Shown here in pieces: positions 26,903 to 36,409 of a DNA stretch of 64,000 nucleotides (position 1 is the first letter of the stretch; every line of letters starts with the position of its first letter). The notes beneath the pieces were generated by a model that saw only the letters and a program-made list of their open reading frames with translations, did not search any database and had not been told where the DNA came from. The position numbers and the translations under genes were made by a program. Origin of the DNA: Candidatus Omnitrophota bacterium. Lineage in GTDB: Bacteria; Omnitrophota; Gorgyraeia; Velamenicoccales; Velamenicoccaceae. The DNA lies in the NCBI GenBank assembly GCA_016235185.1, contig JACRLT010000026.1, forward strand, positions 31,946 to 95,945, given 5' to 3'.

Positions 26903-27921
26903 GATGATGAGTGCGTGGATTTACAAAGTTTTATGATCACGGCTGTAGTTAATGCCAAATATGCCATATTGCCGAAAAAGGAAGCTATGAACTCAAGTTT
27001 GAAAGATATAAGCAGCGCGCATAAAAACAACAGGGCTATAAATAAGATAACGCATTTATCGGAGAATTCAGAAGCCAGGAACCATTTAACGGCGCGGTGC
27101 CCTATGAGTTGTTTAGTATATCTTTTGACATCAGCTATAACGCCTGCGCGGTGCCCTATGAGTTGCTTGGTATATCCTTTGACATCGGTTACAAGGCCTG
27201 TATGGACACGACTCTCCCTAAGAATCAAAAAAAACATGGCCGGCAATTGAAAGATAAGTATCAAAAACGCGCAAATGCCAAAATAACTATTCTTAAGGAA
27301 GTAGAGGTTAATGGGAAGTAAGTTATTTATTTGGCGCAGAAAGCAAAAAAACAGGATACAAGGCAAAAAAGAGGCGGCCTGTGCTATAAAGACCTTATTA
27401 AAAGGCAGACTAAAAAGAGATGAAAAAACGTAACAACTGAATAAACCTATCGCGGAAAAAAACAGCATAAAAGAAACAAACAGTCCCGGGGCAGCCATGA
27501 TTTTTTTTATCTGGCTGTTCTTGAAGGCAATAACGCCAAAATCGGCTGTCACAATATTATTTCTTACCACAAAGCTGTATCGCATGCCAGGACCGGCAGT
27601 TAAGGTGTTCTCGCCAGTCTTTGTTGTTCCGGCGGGCAACAGGTAATAAAATTCTTTAAGTGTCGTTCTGCGGCGGTATATGGTATGTATCAAAGGCAGC
27701 CCATTTAAATATGCCTTTTCAATAATATCGTCTCCCCATATCTTCAAGAGATATGTTTGTTGGACTGGCAAATTAAAAGTTTTTTGTCCTCTCATATCCC
27801 TGATTTTTATGTTAAAGCCATTGAATTCCTGCAAGGCCAGTTCAGTATAGAAAAAGGCGAAAATATACCCCATGACCATAAAGAAAAGAATAAGAGGAAG
27901 AAAAAAGAGTTTTAATTTCAT
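26899..27921 (-). CDS. Membrane protein of unknown function, coupled to the O-antigen-ligase-like gene
   Basis: This 340-residue protein has an N-terminal membrane helix, a periplasmic domain of about 130 residues (IRDMRGQKTFNLPVQQTYLLKIWGDD, LPAGTTKTGENTLTAG) and then about six to seven membrane segments. A hydrophilic cytoplasmic loop near residues 240-278 holds an 18-residue tandem duplication. I recognise no family. Coupling to the Wzy-like gene suggests a role in surface polysaccharide export or assembly. Confidence 0.7.
   Translation of the reverse strand: MKLKLFFLPLILFFMVMGYIFAFFYTELALQEFNGFNIKIRDMRGQKTFNLPVQQTYLLKIWGDDIIEKAYLNGLPLIHTIYRRRTTLKEFYYLLPAGTTKTGENTLTAGPGMRYSFVVRNNIVTADFGVIAFKNSQIKKIMAAPGLFVSFMLFFSAIGLFSCYVFSSLFSLPFNKVFIAQAASFLPCILFFCFLRQINNLLPINLYFLKNSYFGICAFLILIFQLPAMFFLILRESRVHTGLVTDVKGYTKQLIGHRAGVIADVKRYTKQLIGHRAVKWFLASEFSDKCVILFIALLFLCALLISFKLEFIASFFGNMAYLALTTAVIIKLCKSTHSSS
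27092..27199 (-). repeat. In-frame 54-bp tandem duplication (2 copies)
   Basis: The two units begin at 27092 and 27146, each starting GCGCGGTGCCCTATGAGTTG. Each encodes about 18 residues containing DVKxYTKQLIGHRA. Copies differ at several bases, so it is not a very recent event. It lies in a loop between membrane segments. Confidence 0.85.
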
Positions 27922-27930
27922 GGGATAAAG

Positions 27931-28371
27931 TTATAGGTTTTTTTCTGCCATCCAGTAGCCGTGAATATTACAGCGCTCGACAGCAGTCAAAATCCCTGCG
28001 TTAACATTAAGGTGCAGGGCTGCAGCAGGGTGAAGTCTCTCCGGGGTCAGATATACCCGTGATAGGTACTGTTTGTTGATATAGAAGTCGATAAAGGTGA
28101 TGTAGTGCTCTTTTAACATCGGGTGCTCTGTCTCTCCTACCTTGACATGGACATCCATGCATCCCTGGGGTATAAGGCCGCATGTCTTGACAAGCACGAT
28201 CTTCGGGATGTGTTTTTTTTCAGGTTCAGTGAAGTTAGTCGCTTCTCCCGGCCTGTGGATCAAGTCCGGCTTATCTTCAAAGCTTGTTTTTGGAGCACCG
28301 CAAACAGGGCAATTTGCAGTTATTTCATTGAATTCGATGTGGCCGCAAACTTTACAGATGAACGTTTTCAT
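27931..28371 (-). CDS. Superoxide reductase (desulfoferrodoxin/neelaredoxin type) with rubredoxin-like N-terminus
   Basis: This 146-residue protein detoxifies superoxide to peroxide without making oxygen, typical of anaerobes. Residues 1-35 hold a rubredoxin-like metal knuckle (CKVCGHIEF...CPVCGAPK). The C-terminal catalytic domain has the iron ligands KKHIP, GETEHPMLKEHY and VERCNIHGYW (four His and one Cys). AAGGAGGGGG precedes the ATG. Leader element D lies immediately upstream. Confidence 0.9.
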   Translation of the reverse strand: MKTFICKVCGHIEFNEITANCPVCGAPKTSFEDKPDLIHRPGEATNFTEPEKKHIPKIVLVKTCGLIPQGCMDVHVKVGETEHPMLKEHYITFIDFYINKQYLSRVYLTPERLHPAAALHLNVNAGILTAVERCNIHGYWMAEKNL

Positions 28372-28376
28372 AGCCC

Positions 28377-28448
28377 CCTCCTTGATTTTGCCTATGCATG
28401 AGTATTCTTACTTTACAAAAACAACTCCGAAGCGGTTAAGCAAGGAGT
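28377..28448 (-). promoter_or_regulatory. Structured leader element, copy D (upstream of the superoxide reductase)
   Basis: This is the smallest copy. ACUCC (28444-28448) pairs with GGAGU (28424-28428); UU/UUC internal loop; the inner helix is reduced to GC/GC with a short loop. UUGUUUUUG (28416-28424) pairs with CAAAAUCAA (28382-28390) at 8 of 9 positions, next to GGAGG (28377-28381). The first TGA is the malQ stop codon. Confidence 0.7.
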
Positions 28449-30280
28449 CAATTTATCCTGCCGCTGTCATGATTGATCTTTTTAATAACTTCATTTACAG
28501 GTAATTCTAGCATATCTTCCAGTGAAATTGGCAGAATAAGTGTCCAGTTTTTTTCGCTCAAAGTCCCGGGAAAATTTATGCGCAATTCCCACGGGTCGAA
28601 ATCAAAAAGAGAATCCAAAGAGAGCCAATCGTGGATGAGTTGTACGCTGAAAATAGATGCGCTTTCGGTGATCTTCTGTAAGGCTTTCGCGACAAGCATC
28701 GGCGGGTAAGCTTCGTTTCCGGCTTGATCAAGCCTTAAGAATTTGGCAAATTTTTCTTTTTCGCCAAAAGAACCTTTATACAGGTCTACGATGTCTTTTG
28801 CGGCATGCTCGTCTAAACCTATGCGGCTAGCCAGAACCCCCTGGTCGGAAATATTGTTTTTCCAGCGCAATCGGCCGTGTTGCGAAGCACGTAGATCAAA
28901 AAGGGCAGTCTTTACGTTTTCGAATGATACATTTTTTTCCGTGCATTTACGTTTAAATAACTCTTCGTCAACTGTCCCTGCTTCGAAATTCCACCAGGCG
29001 CAAAGGCTCGACATATCGTGTGTTGCTATTGTGGCAAGCGAGTTCTTTCTGTACTCATCCGGTTTTTTGAAGTCAAAAGTTTTACCCCAGTCTCTCATCC
29101 ATCTCTGAATATCAATTCCCGGGATACCTAATTCTTCCAAGACTCTGTAGGAGCACGCCGGGACTACGCCTAGATCTTCCGCACACGCAAGCATGCTTGA
29201 ATTTTTCAACATGATCGACAGAAGGCTGCGGCCGTGTTCTTCCCAAACATTCTCCTCTTTTGGGTCAAAGGAACCGTTTAAGCCGCCATTTTCCAGCGGT
29301 TCGGAAAGCCCAATAGTCCAAACCCGGAAAATGCCCACTACGTGATCAATGCGGTACATGTCATAAAAATTCTGGGCGTATTTTAATTTTTCAACAATGT
29401 AATCAAAATTATTCCTTTTGATGTTTTCCCAGTTATAAGGCGGCATGCCCCAACGCTGCCCTTTTGAATATAACATATCAGGCGGAGCGCCTGCCGCTAA
29501 CATAAGTTTGAAATGATCCTGGTGTGCCCAGACATCAGCGCTGTCTCGTGATACAAGAAAAGGCAGATCACCCAAGAGGATAACACCGTGCTCATTAGCA
29601 TAGCTTTTGGCGGACTTGAACTGTTGAAAAAGTTGCCACTGCATCCATTTATGGAACAGTAAATTTTGCGCGTAGGTCGTCTTAAAGACGCATATTGTCT
29701 CTTCTTTCTTGGTTTTCAAGTCTTCGCTCCATCCTTCCCATGTCATTTCATTGTTTTTTTCTTTGATGACTTTGAAAAGGGCATAATCTTGGAGCCAGAA
29801 ATTGTTCCCGGAGACAAAGTTTTCGAACGAGGGACTGCTTTCGATGGACCCGGAGTCAAAGATCTTCCACAAAAGATGTAGCTTGGCTGCTTTTATGCCA
29901 TAATCTACTCTTTTTTGGCCTAAAGGAAAATCTTTCTTTATTTTCTTTATGTCGCCTTTGAAAGGTTTCAGATCTACGCCGATCAGGCCTTCAAAACACA
30001 GATACATCGGGTCAAGAGCAAATGTGCTCTGCGCATCATACGGCCTGAAATTAAAACCCACATCATTCATGGGCAAGAGCTCTACGATGCTCATGCCTGT
30101 TTTGTTGCACCAGTCTACCAGGAGTTTGATATCGGAAAAATCCCCTATGCCTACGCTTTCAGAGGAATAGACTGCAAAAAGCGGAGCTACAACACCGCTG
30201 CGCCTCTTGGTTCCGATACGGTTCCATTGCTCGCGGGATAATGTTTGGAGGAAACGGCTATAGTCGTAGTTTTGAGTCAT
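28448..30280 (-). CDS. malQ: 4-alpha-glucanotransferase (amylomaltase, GH77)
   Basis: This 610-residue enzyme transfers 1,4-alpha-glucan segments. Motifs include GVVAPLFAVYSSESVGIGDF, the active-site regions YRIDHVVGIFRVW, CAEDLGVVPACSYRVLEELGIPG and TIATHDMSSLCAWW. I start at MTQNYDYSRF (30280); the upstream ATG at 30307 would place the N-terminus inside a perfect palindrome and adds charged residues not expected in the family. It works with glgC in glucan turnover. Its stop codon is the first triplet of leader element D. Confidence 0.93.
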   Translation of the reverse strand: MTQNYDYSRFLQTLSREQWNRIGTKRRSGVVAPLFAVYSSESVGIGDFSDIKLLVDWCNKTGMSIVELLPMNDVGFNFRPYDAQSTFALDPMYLCFEGLIGVDLKPFKGDIKKIKKDFPLGQKRVDYGIKAAKLHLLWKIFDSGSIESSPSFENFVSGNNFWLQDYALFKVIKEKNNEMTWEGWSEDLKTKKEETICVFKTTYAQNLLFHKWMQWQLFQQFKSAKSYANEHGVILLGDLPFLVSRDSADVWAHQDHFKLMLAAGAPPDMLYSKGQRWGMPPYNWENIKRNNFDYIVEKLKYAQNFYDMYRIDHVVGIFRVWTIGLSEPLENGGLNGSFDPKEENVWEEHGRSLLSIMLKNSSMLACAEDLGVVPACSYRVLEELGIPGIDIQRWMRDWGKTFDFKKPDEYRKNSLATIATHDMSSLCAWWNFEAGTVDEELFKRKCTEKNVSFENVKTALFDLRASQHGRLRWKNNISDQGVLASRIGLDEHAAKDIVDLYKGSFGEKEKFAKFLRLDQAGNEAYPPMLVAKALQKITESASIFSVQLIHDWLSLDSLFDFDPWELRINFPGTLSEKNWTLILPISLEDMLELPVNEVIKKINHDSGRIN

Positions 30281-30297
30281 GGTTATAGCAGACTCAC

Positions 30298-30332
30298 GTT
30301 CCCGCATCGGAATTTATTTCCGATGCGGGAAC
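30298..30332. repeat. Perfect 15-bp inverted repeat between gapA and malQ
   Basis: GTTCCCGCATCGGAA (30298-30312) and its exact inverse (30318-30332) are separated by TTTAT. No U-tract follows on the minus strand, so it may be an intercistronic mRNA-stability hairpin and not a terminator. Confidence 0.75.
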
Positions 30333-30364
30333 GGAAAGGTACAGGAAGGTAGAATTGCAGCAAA

Positions 30365-31396
<1,032 letters not shown>

Positions 31397-31403
31397 TTAT
31401 TTT

Positions 31404-31448
31404 GTCTCAAGTCTCAAGTTTCAAATTTTTTTTCTTGTGACTTGTGAC
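31404..31448. repeat. Imperfect hairpin between galT and gapA
   Basis: GTCTCAAGTCTCAAG (31404-31418) and CTTGTGACTTGTGAC (31434-31448) are inverted repeats with two mismatches, around a T-rich loop that contains eight T. Each arm is itself a two-unit direct repeat. It may slow or end transcription from galT; no promoter for gapA is obvious. Confidence 0.5.
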
Positions 31449-31462
31449 GTGCGACTATTATT

Positions 31463-32464
31463 TTATATCCTTGCCTCTTTTAAATATCTTATAGCTACTT
31501 CAGGCGGTGTGGCCACTGCGTAGAAACCCGTTCCCCATTCAAAACCCGCGATACGGCTCAAGCGCGGCATGACTTCTATATGCCAATGATAACCTGGCCT
31601 CTCTTCACTGTTTATGGGTGCTGTGTGAAGAATGAAATTATAGGACGGATCGCCAAGCGCGACTTTCATCCGGCGTAAAACTTCCTTGAGCATCTTTGCC
31701 AGGTCACCTATCTCTTCTTTGGAGATCTCACAATATGATAATTTGTGGGCGCGAGGCATGATCCAGGTTTCAAAAGGAGACCTGGAAACATAAGGACAGA
31801 ATGAAATAAAGTTCTTATTCTGTGATAATATCCTTTCCTTTTCTTCCAGCTCCTGACGGATGATATCGCAAAAAATACACCTGTCCCTGTATTCGTAGTA
31901 TTTGCTTGCGCCTGTGATCTCTTCTAAAACATTCTTAGGGATCATCGGGAGAGCGATAAGCTGCGTATGGTTATGATCGATCGTGGCGCCAGCGCTTGAG
32001 CCGAAATTTTTAAAAAGCATTATGTATTTAAAACGTTTGTCCTTTTCCAGGTCTTTAAAACGCATACAGTACATCTCTAAGATTTTTTCAATTTCATCTA
32101 ATTCCAGATCAGGGATGTCTTTTGTGTGGTACGGGGTCTCGATAATGACCTCATGGGCGCCTATGCCGTTTGTCATATCAAAAAGGCCTATGCCCCTTCG
32201 GTCAAGGTCTCCTTCTATCTGCAAAGCCGGAAATTTATTAGGGACAACGCGAACCTGCCACCCAGCGCGGTTGATAAGAGTTTTTTCGTGCCTAAAAGCC
32301 TGTATTTCAGGGGGTGTCATATATTCGTTGCCGTAGCAGAACGGGCAATTAGTCGAATCCTCATAGTGGTGAGGCTCTACAAGAAAATCCTGCGGTGCTT
32401 TTGGATTTTCAACGTCAACAATGACCCATCGTCCTACTATTGGATCGCGCCTTAGTTCGCTCAT
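31463..32464 (-). CDS. Galactose-1-phosphate uridylyltransferase-like protein with intact active site
   Basis: This 333-residue HIT-superfamily transferase starts MSELRRDPIVGRWVIV. It has zinc-ligand pairs CPFC and CIFC and the active-site motif HNHTQ at 164-168, where His166 aligns with the nucleophilic His166 of E. coli GalT. The C-terminal HWHIEVMPRL is also present. It swaps a nucleotide between sugar phosphates; the true substrate could be UDP- or ADP-sugars. It overlaps its paralogue by 4 bp (ATGA). Confidence 0.88.
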   Translation of the reverse strand: MSELRRDPIVGRWVIVDVENPKAPQDFLVEPHHYEDSTNCPFCYGNEYMTPPEIQAFRHEKTLINRAGWQVRVVPNKFPALQIEGDLDRRGIGLFDMTNGIGAHEVIIETPYHTKDIPDLELDEIEKILEMYCMRFKDLEKDKRFKYIMLFKNFGSSAGATIDHNHTQLIALPMIPKNVLEEITGASKYYEYRDRCIFCDIIRQELEEKERILSQNKNFISFCPYVSRSPFETWIMPRAHKLSYCEISKEEIGDLAKMLKEVLRRMKVALGDPSYNFILHTAPINSEERPGYHWHIEVMPRLSRIAGFEWGTGFYAVATPPEVAIRYLKEARI

Positions 32465-33492
32465 GGGACTTCTACCTCACGCAAGTATTTGGCTGTTTCT
32501 TCCGGGGATATCGGGCAAATATAGAATCCTGTGCCCCACTCAAATCCCGCAGGGCTGGTCAATCTAGGGATGATCTCAATATGCCAGTGGTAATCGTCTT
32601 CGATAGTTTTCCAGTAGCCACCTTTGCTTTTTTTACGCCTAAAAGGGGACGTATGCAAAACGAAGTTATAAGGCGGATCATCCAGGCCTATTTTTAATTT
32701 TGTCAGGATCTTTTTGATTATTTTTCCAAGATTAAGCCTGTTCTCTACGCTCAAGGTCGAGAAATCACAGTTGTGCTGTTTAGGCAGGATCCAGACCTCA
32801 AATGGAAATCTTGAAGCAAATGGTGTTATTGCTACGAAACCGTCAAATTCTAGGACCACCCTGTCCTTGGCTTGGGTCTCCTGTCGTATGAGGTCGCAGA
32901 AGATGCAGCGTTCGTGATAATCATAATATTTTTTTGCTCCGACAAGTTCCTCTTTGACCCTTTTAGGCGTTACAGGCGTGGCTATCAATTGAGTTCGTGA
33001 ATGTCGCACTCTGCCGCCGCCGGAAGCCCAGCCATAATTTTTGAAGACTAGGACATATTTAAATCTTTCGTCGCGAGAAAGGTCAACAAACCTGTCTATG
33101 CAGCAGGTAATTACTTTAGCTATTTGTGTTTCGTCAAGATCGGCTATATTGGCTATATGTTTAGGGGTTTCGATAATGACTTCATGTGCGCCAACTCCAC
33201 CCATTACGTCGTAGAGGCCCTTGCCGTGTCTGTTTAGATCGCCTTCTATCCCAAGAATAGGGGTTTTGCTCGGCACCACGCGTGCATCCCAGCCTGGCTG
33301 ATCAGGTTTTGTGCCCTCTTTGCGTATGGCAAAGATCTCTTTAGGCGTACTGGCTTCTTTGCCCTCGCAAAAAGGGCAATCGCCCTCATCAGGCATAGTG
33401 ACAGGCGGCCTGAAGCCTTTCGGCCTGCGCGCTCTTTCTACAGCTATTATGACCCACCTACCGATGATAGGATCTTTCCTTAATTCCGGCAT
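32461..33492 (-). CDS. GalT paralogue lacking the nucleophilic histidine
   Basis: This 343-residue protein aligns with its neighbour along the whole length (MPELRKDPIIGRWVII, zinc pairs CPFC and CIFC, HWHIEIIPRL). The active-site motif, however, reads HSRTQ: His164 (zinc ligand) and Gln168 are kept but the nucleophilic position 166 is Arg. The codon is CGA and the surrounding reading is clear. It is first in the pair and overlaps the second gene. It may be a partner subunit, a phosphorylase-like variant or a regulatory homologue. Confidence 0.85.
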   Translation of the reverse strand: MPELRKDPIIGRWVIIAVERARRPKGFRPPVTMPDEGDCPFCEGKEASTPKEIFAIRKEGTKPDQPGWDARVVPSKTPILGIEGDLNRHGKGLYDVMGGVGAHEVIIETPKHIANIADLDETQIAKVITCCIDRFVDLSRDERFKYVLVFKNYGWASGGGRVRHSRTQLIATPVTPKRVKEELVGAKKYYDYHERCIFCDLIRQETQAKDRVVLEFDGFVAITPFASRFPFEVWILPKQHNCDFSTLSVENRLNLGKIIKKILTKLKIGLDDPPYNFVLHTSPFRRKKSKGGYWKTIEDDYHWHIEIIPRLTSPAGFEWGTGFYICPISPEETAKYLREVEVP

Positions 33493-33543
33493 AGGTTTTT
33501 AATTTTAGCACATTTTTTATCAGTTTCAAGCATTTTTAGTACT

Positions 33544-34476
33544 TTAGCAGCCCAATTTTTCGCCGATCTTGACATGATGTCCGGCAAGGAAACTTTTCAC
33601 AGACATTCGGTGATGAGATTCTGGCAAAACCTCTTTTATGACAATACTGCCTTTACCGCAGGCAACCTCAAGCAGATTATCGTATGCTGCAAGTATTTCA
33701 CCAAAAGAGCCCGAGCTGCGGAATCGACCTTTTTCAAGTAAAGTTACCTTTAGTAGCATGCCTTTATAGTAGGTAAATGTTCCGGGCCAGCCGTAACAGC
33801 CTCTAAAATTGTTTATGATCTTTTCGCCAGGATCTTCCCAATGTATAAGCCCTTCCTGTTTGTTCATTAAAGGCGCATAGGTAGCCTTCTTATCGTCTTG
33901 ATTTTTTGGCCGGATCTTTTTTGCGGCAATTTTATCCAAAATACTATTTATGTGCGATGCCGCAAGTATTGATAATTTGCCATCCAGAGTGAGCGCATTA
34001 TCATCTCTTTCTATTTTGAGTGCTTTTTGAAAGATGATGCCTCCTTCATCCATGCGTTCATTCATCCTGATAAAGGTGATGCCGGTAACGCTATCCCCGT
34101 TCATAATAGCGCGGTTTATCGGAGCTGCCCCCCTATATTTAGGCAATAGAGAAGCATGGATATTGACAGCCATGATCCCGGGTAAGGCTAGAATAGCTTT
34201 GCATAGGATCCTTCCGTATGAAACGACAATAAAAAGATCGGCATCGGATTTTTTAAGGATCTCGATAGAATCCGTAGAATTGATATCAGCCGGCTGGAAT
34301 ATTGTAAAGCCGTTTAAGAGGGAGTATTCTTTTACCGGTGTTGCACTTAAATGCAAGTGCCTACCCTTTTTCCTATCCGGCTGCGTTACCACAAGTTTTA
34401 TCTCATGGCCGTGTTTATGCAGGGCTTCGAGTATGGTGACTGCAAATTTACCGCTTCCAAAAAAAGTGATCCTCAT
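33544..34476 (-). CDS. fmt: Methionyl-tRNA formyltransferase
   Basis: This 310-residue enzyme formylates initiator Met-tRNA with 10-formyltetrahydrofolate. It shows ITFFGSGKFAVTILEAL, the catalytic region NIHASLLPKYRGAAPINRAI and MDEGGIIFQ, then the C-terminal OB-fold (INNFRGCYGWPGTFTYYKG). It follows priA with a 12-bp gap, the order seen in many bacteria, although def is absent. Confidence 0.94.
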   Translation of the reverse strand: MRITFFGSGKFAVTILEALHKHGHEIKLVVTQPDRKKGRHLHLSATPVKEYSLLNGFTIFQPADINSTDSIEILKKSDADLFIVVSYGRILCKAILALPGIMAVNIHASLLPKYRGAAPINRAIMNGDSVTGITFIRMNERMDEGGIIFQKALKIERDDNALTLDGKLSILAASHINSILDKIAAKKIRPKNQDDKKATYAPLMNKQEGLIHWEDPGEKIINNFRGCYGWPGTFTYYKGMLLKVTLLEKGRFRSSGSFGEILAAYDNLLEVACGKGSIVIKEVLPESHHRMSVKSFLAGHHVKIGEKLGC

Positions 34477-34487
34477 GTTATGTAAAA

Positions 34488-36404
34488 TTACCTATAGGGC
34501 GTAGGGTCAAAAGTTACAATGAGATTATGGCTTCTTTTCTCTAAAACAAACCTTAAGGCTTTTGAGACCGGTTCCAGTTGTTTATATTTTATTAATATCT
34601 GATAACGGTAGTTACCGCGGACTTTCAAAGGCATCGAAGCAGATGGCTCGAATATCTGTATGCCTGGTTGTCTCGCCGCCTTTTTTTTAAGTGTTCTGAA
34701 AATTTCCTGCGCCCCTTCCAAAGCCTTGTTTTGTTTGCCAGAGCGCACGATAAGCGCCGCTATTTCGGTTGCGGGAGGCAGGTCAAATTCCTGGCGTTGT
34801 TTTAACTCATTTTGATAAAAGGCATCTATATCCCGGCGTTGCAGACAAATGAGGGCATTATTTTCCAATACCCGGGATTGGATCAAAAATTCTATTTTTG
34901 CCAGGAAAAGCAACCTTATAAGTTTTGCAAATGTCTTTTCCGTTGAACGAAAGTCTACGTGGCCAAGCATTTGCTCGCAGGAAAGCACTGCAACTGTATC
35001 AAAGGCGTATTGGTCCCAAGACGCATCCTCAAGCAGGCCCTGTGTTGCCAACATTATATCATAGGCGGCGACTTTGCCAGCAGCGTATGGAGCTATTTTT
35101 GCAGAAGGAAAAAGCCGCAGGAGTTCGCTTTCTACCTTCTCTATGCCGTATCCAAAATATTTGACATACGCGCTTCTACACGCAGGGCATAAGTCTATGG
35201 CTTTTTGCGTATATGGGCACTTTGGGCAGCATACGGACTTATCTTTAAAATTATACACTAATGATGTGCTGCATCTGGGGCAGGTCTGGATAGTTTTACA
35301 TTTTTTACAGTAGAGGAAAGTAGAAAAGCCTTTTTTATTGGCAAAGATAAGCATTTTTACCTTGCGCTCAAGGCAATCAGCTATTCGATGTTCTAGGATC
35401 CCCGAAATTATCCTGTCTCTTGCCTTAAACCCTCTTTCCTGCCTCATGTCTATCAGTTTAATGATTGCATTCTTATTGATCTCACCCAACCTCAAATATT
35501 GCCCGTTATCGCTTTTGATCCAGGCGATGGTTTCCAGGGAAGGCGTAAACGAACCCAAAACAAGACTTGCAGAATGTCTTTTTGTCCGTTCAAAGGCGAC
35601 TTGAGCTGTGCGGTAATGCGGCACCTGGTCTTGCCTGTAAGCAAAATGGTCCTCTTCGTCTATAATAATTAGCCCCAGGTTATTGACAGGCGCAAACACA
35701 GCAGACCGTGTGCCGATAACAAAACTAAAATCCGAATTTTTTATAGTCATCCAGGTGTTTATGCTGTCGGAGGTTTTGACGTTCGAGCTCAATATGGAGC
35801 TCTTTATGCCGATGTCCAGATATCCAAGAGCCCTGCTTATCTTTTGATGGTCAGGCACTAAAAAAATTACGCTCTTTTTTTGTATAAGAGCTTGTTTGAT
35901 CAAAGCGCTGTATATGCGCCACTTTTCCTTTTCGGTAATGTCATGGACAAGAACAAGAACAAGGGGCTCACGGAGTTCTTTTCGAGTCAGGCTCTCCTGC
36001 TCTTGCGGGGATAGTGATAAAACCAGGCCGTCGTTATGTATTTCTTTCGGAAATTCACCAAGAGGCTTTCTGGAGTTTTTTAATCCAGACGGCATGACAG
36101 TATGAATGGCATCTGCCAAAGAACAAAAATAACGTTTGCGCAGCATATCCGCGAGATCGAACAATTCGAGGTTTAATGCCGGCTGGCTGTCTAAATTCCT
36201 TAAAATTGTTTTTAATTTTTTCTCGTAAGGCGAGCTATTTTTGAGCCGGATAACGTAACCCATGACTGAAAAATTACGGAATGGGACCACAACCCTGCAG
36301 CCGACTTCAATAGGAGACTGGCAATCCTGCGGTAGCAAGTAATCGAATACCTCATTTAAGGCGATGGATATGGGGATAGCGACTTCGGCGATACGTTTCT
36401 TCAT
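34488..36404 (-). CDS. priA: Primosomal protein PriA-like, helicase motifs degenerate
   Basis: This 638-residue protein has the PriA layout: N-terminal 3' DNA-binding domain (VAIPISIALNEVFDYLLPQ..GCRVVVPF), helicase lobe 1, zinc domain and C-terminal domain. The zinc domain is intact with four CxxC pairs (LYCKKCKTIQTCPRC, CCPKCPY, CPAC). Walker A, normally GVTGSGKTEVY, reads DITEKEKWRIY (155-165), and motif VI, normally QVAGRAGR, reads RLLFLAKI. The Walker B region is IIDEED. ATP-driven unwinding is therefore unlikely. Actinobacterial PriA is a known precedent for such loss. Role: replication restart scaffold, by inference. Confidence 0.85.
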   Translation of the reverse strand: MKKRIAEVAIPISIALNEVFDYLLPQDCQSPIEVGCRVVVPFRNFSVMGYVIRLKNSSPYEKKLKTILRNLDSQPALNLELFDLADMLRKRYFCSLADAIHTVMPSGLKNSRKPLGEFPKEIHNDGLVLSLSPQEQESLTRKELREPLVLVLVHDITEKEKWRIYSALIKQALIQKKSVIFLVPDHQKISRALGYLDIGIKSSILSSNVKTSDSINTWMTIKNSDFSFVIGTRSAVFAPVNNLGLIIIDEEDHFAYRQDQVPHYRTAQVAFERTKRHSASLVLGSFTPSLETIAWIKSDNGQYLRLGEINKNAIIKLIDMRQERGFKARDRIISGILEHRIADCLERKVKMLIFANKKGFSTFLYCKKCKTIQTCPRCSTSLVYNFKDKSVCCPKCPYTQKAIDLCPACRSAYVKYFGYGIEKVESELLRLFPSAKIAPYAAGKVAAYDIMLATQGLLEDASWDQYAFDTVAVLSCEQMLGHVDFRSTEKTFAKLIRLLFLAKIEFLIQSRVLENNALICLQRRDIDAFYQNELKQRQEFDLPPATEIAALIVRSGKQNKALEGAQEIFRTLKKKAARQPGIQIFEPSASMPLKVRGNYRYQILIKYKQLEPVSKALRFVLEKRSHNLIVTFDPTPYR

Positions 36405-36409
36405 CGGAA

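Noticed and set aside
30281..30307. Longer malQ start at 30307
   Set aside because: It would be coded by the perfect palindrome 30298-30332. MTQNYDYSRF at 30280 fits the family start better.
30298..30332. Rho-independent terminator after gapA
   Set aside because: The stem is strong, but no U-tract follows on the minus strand. It is listed as an inverted repeat only.
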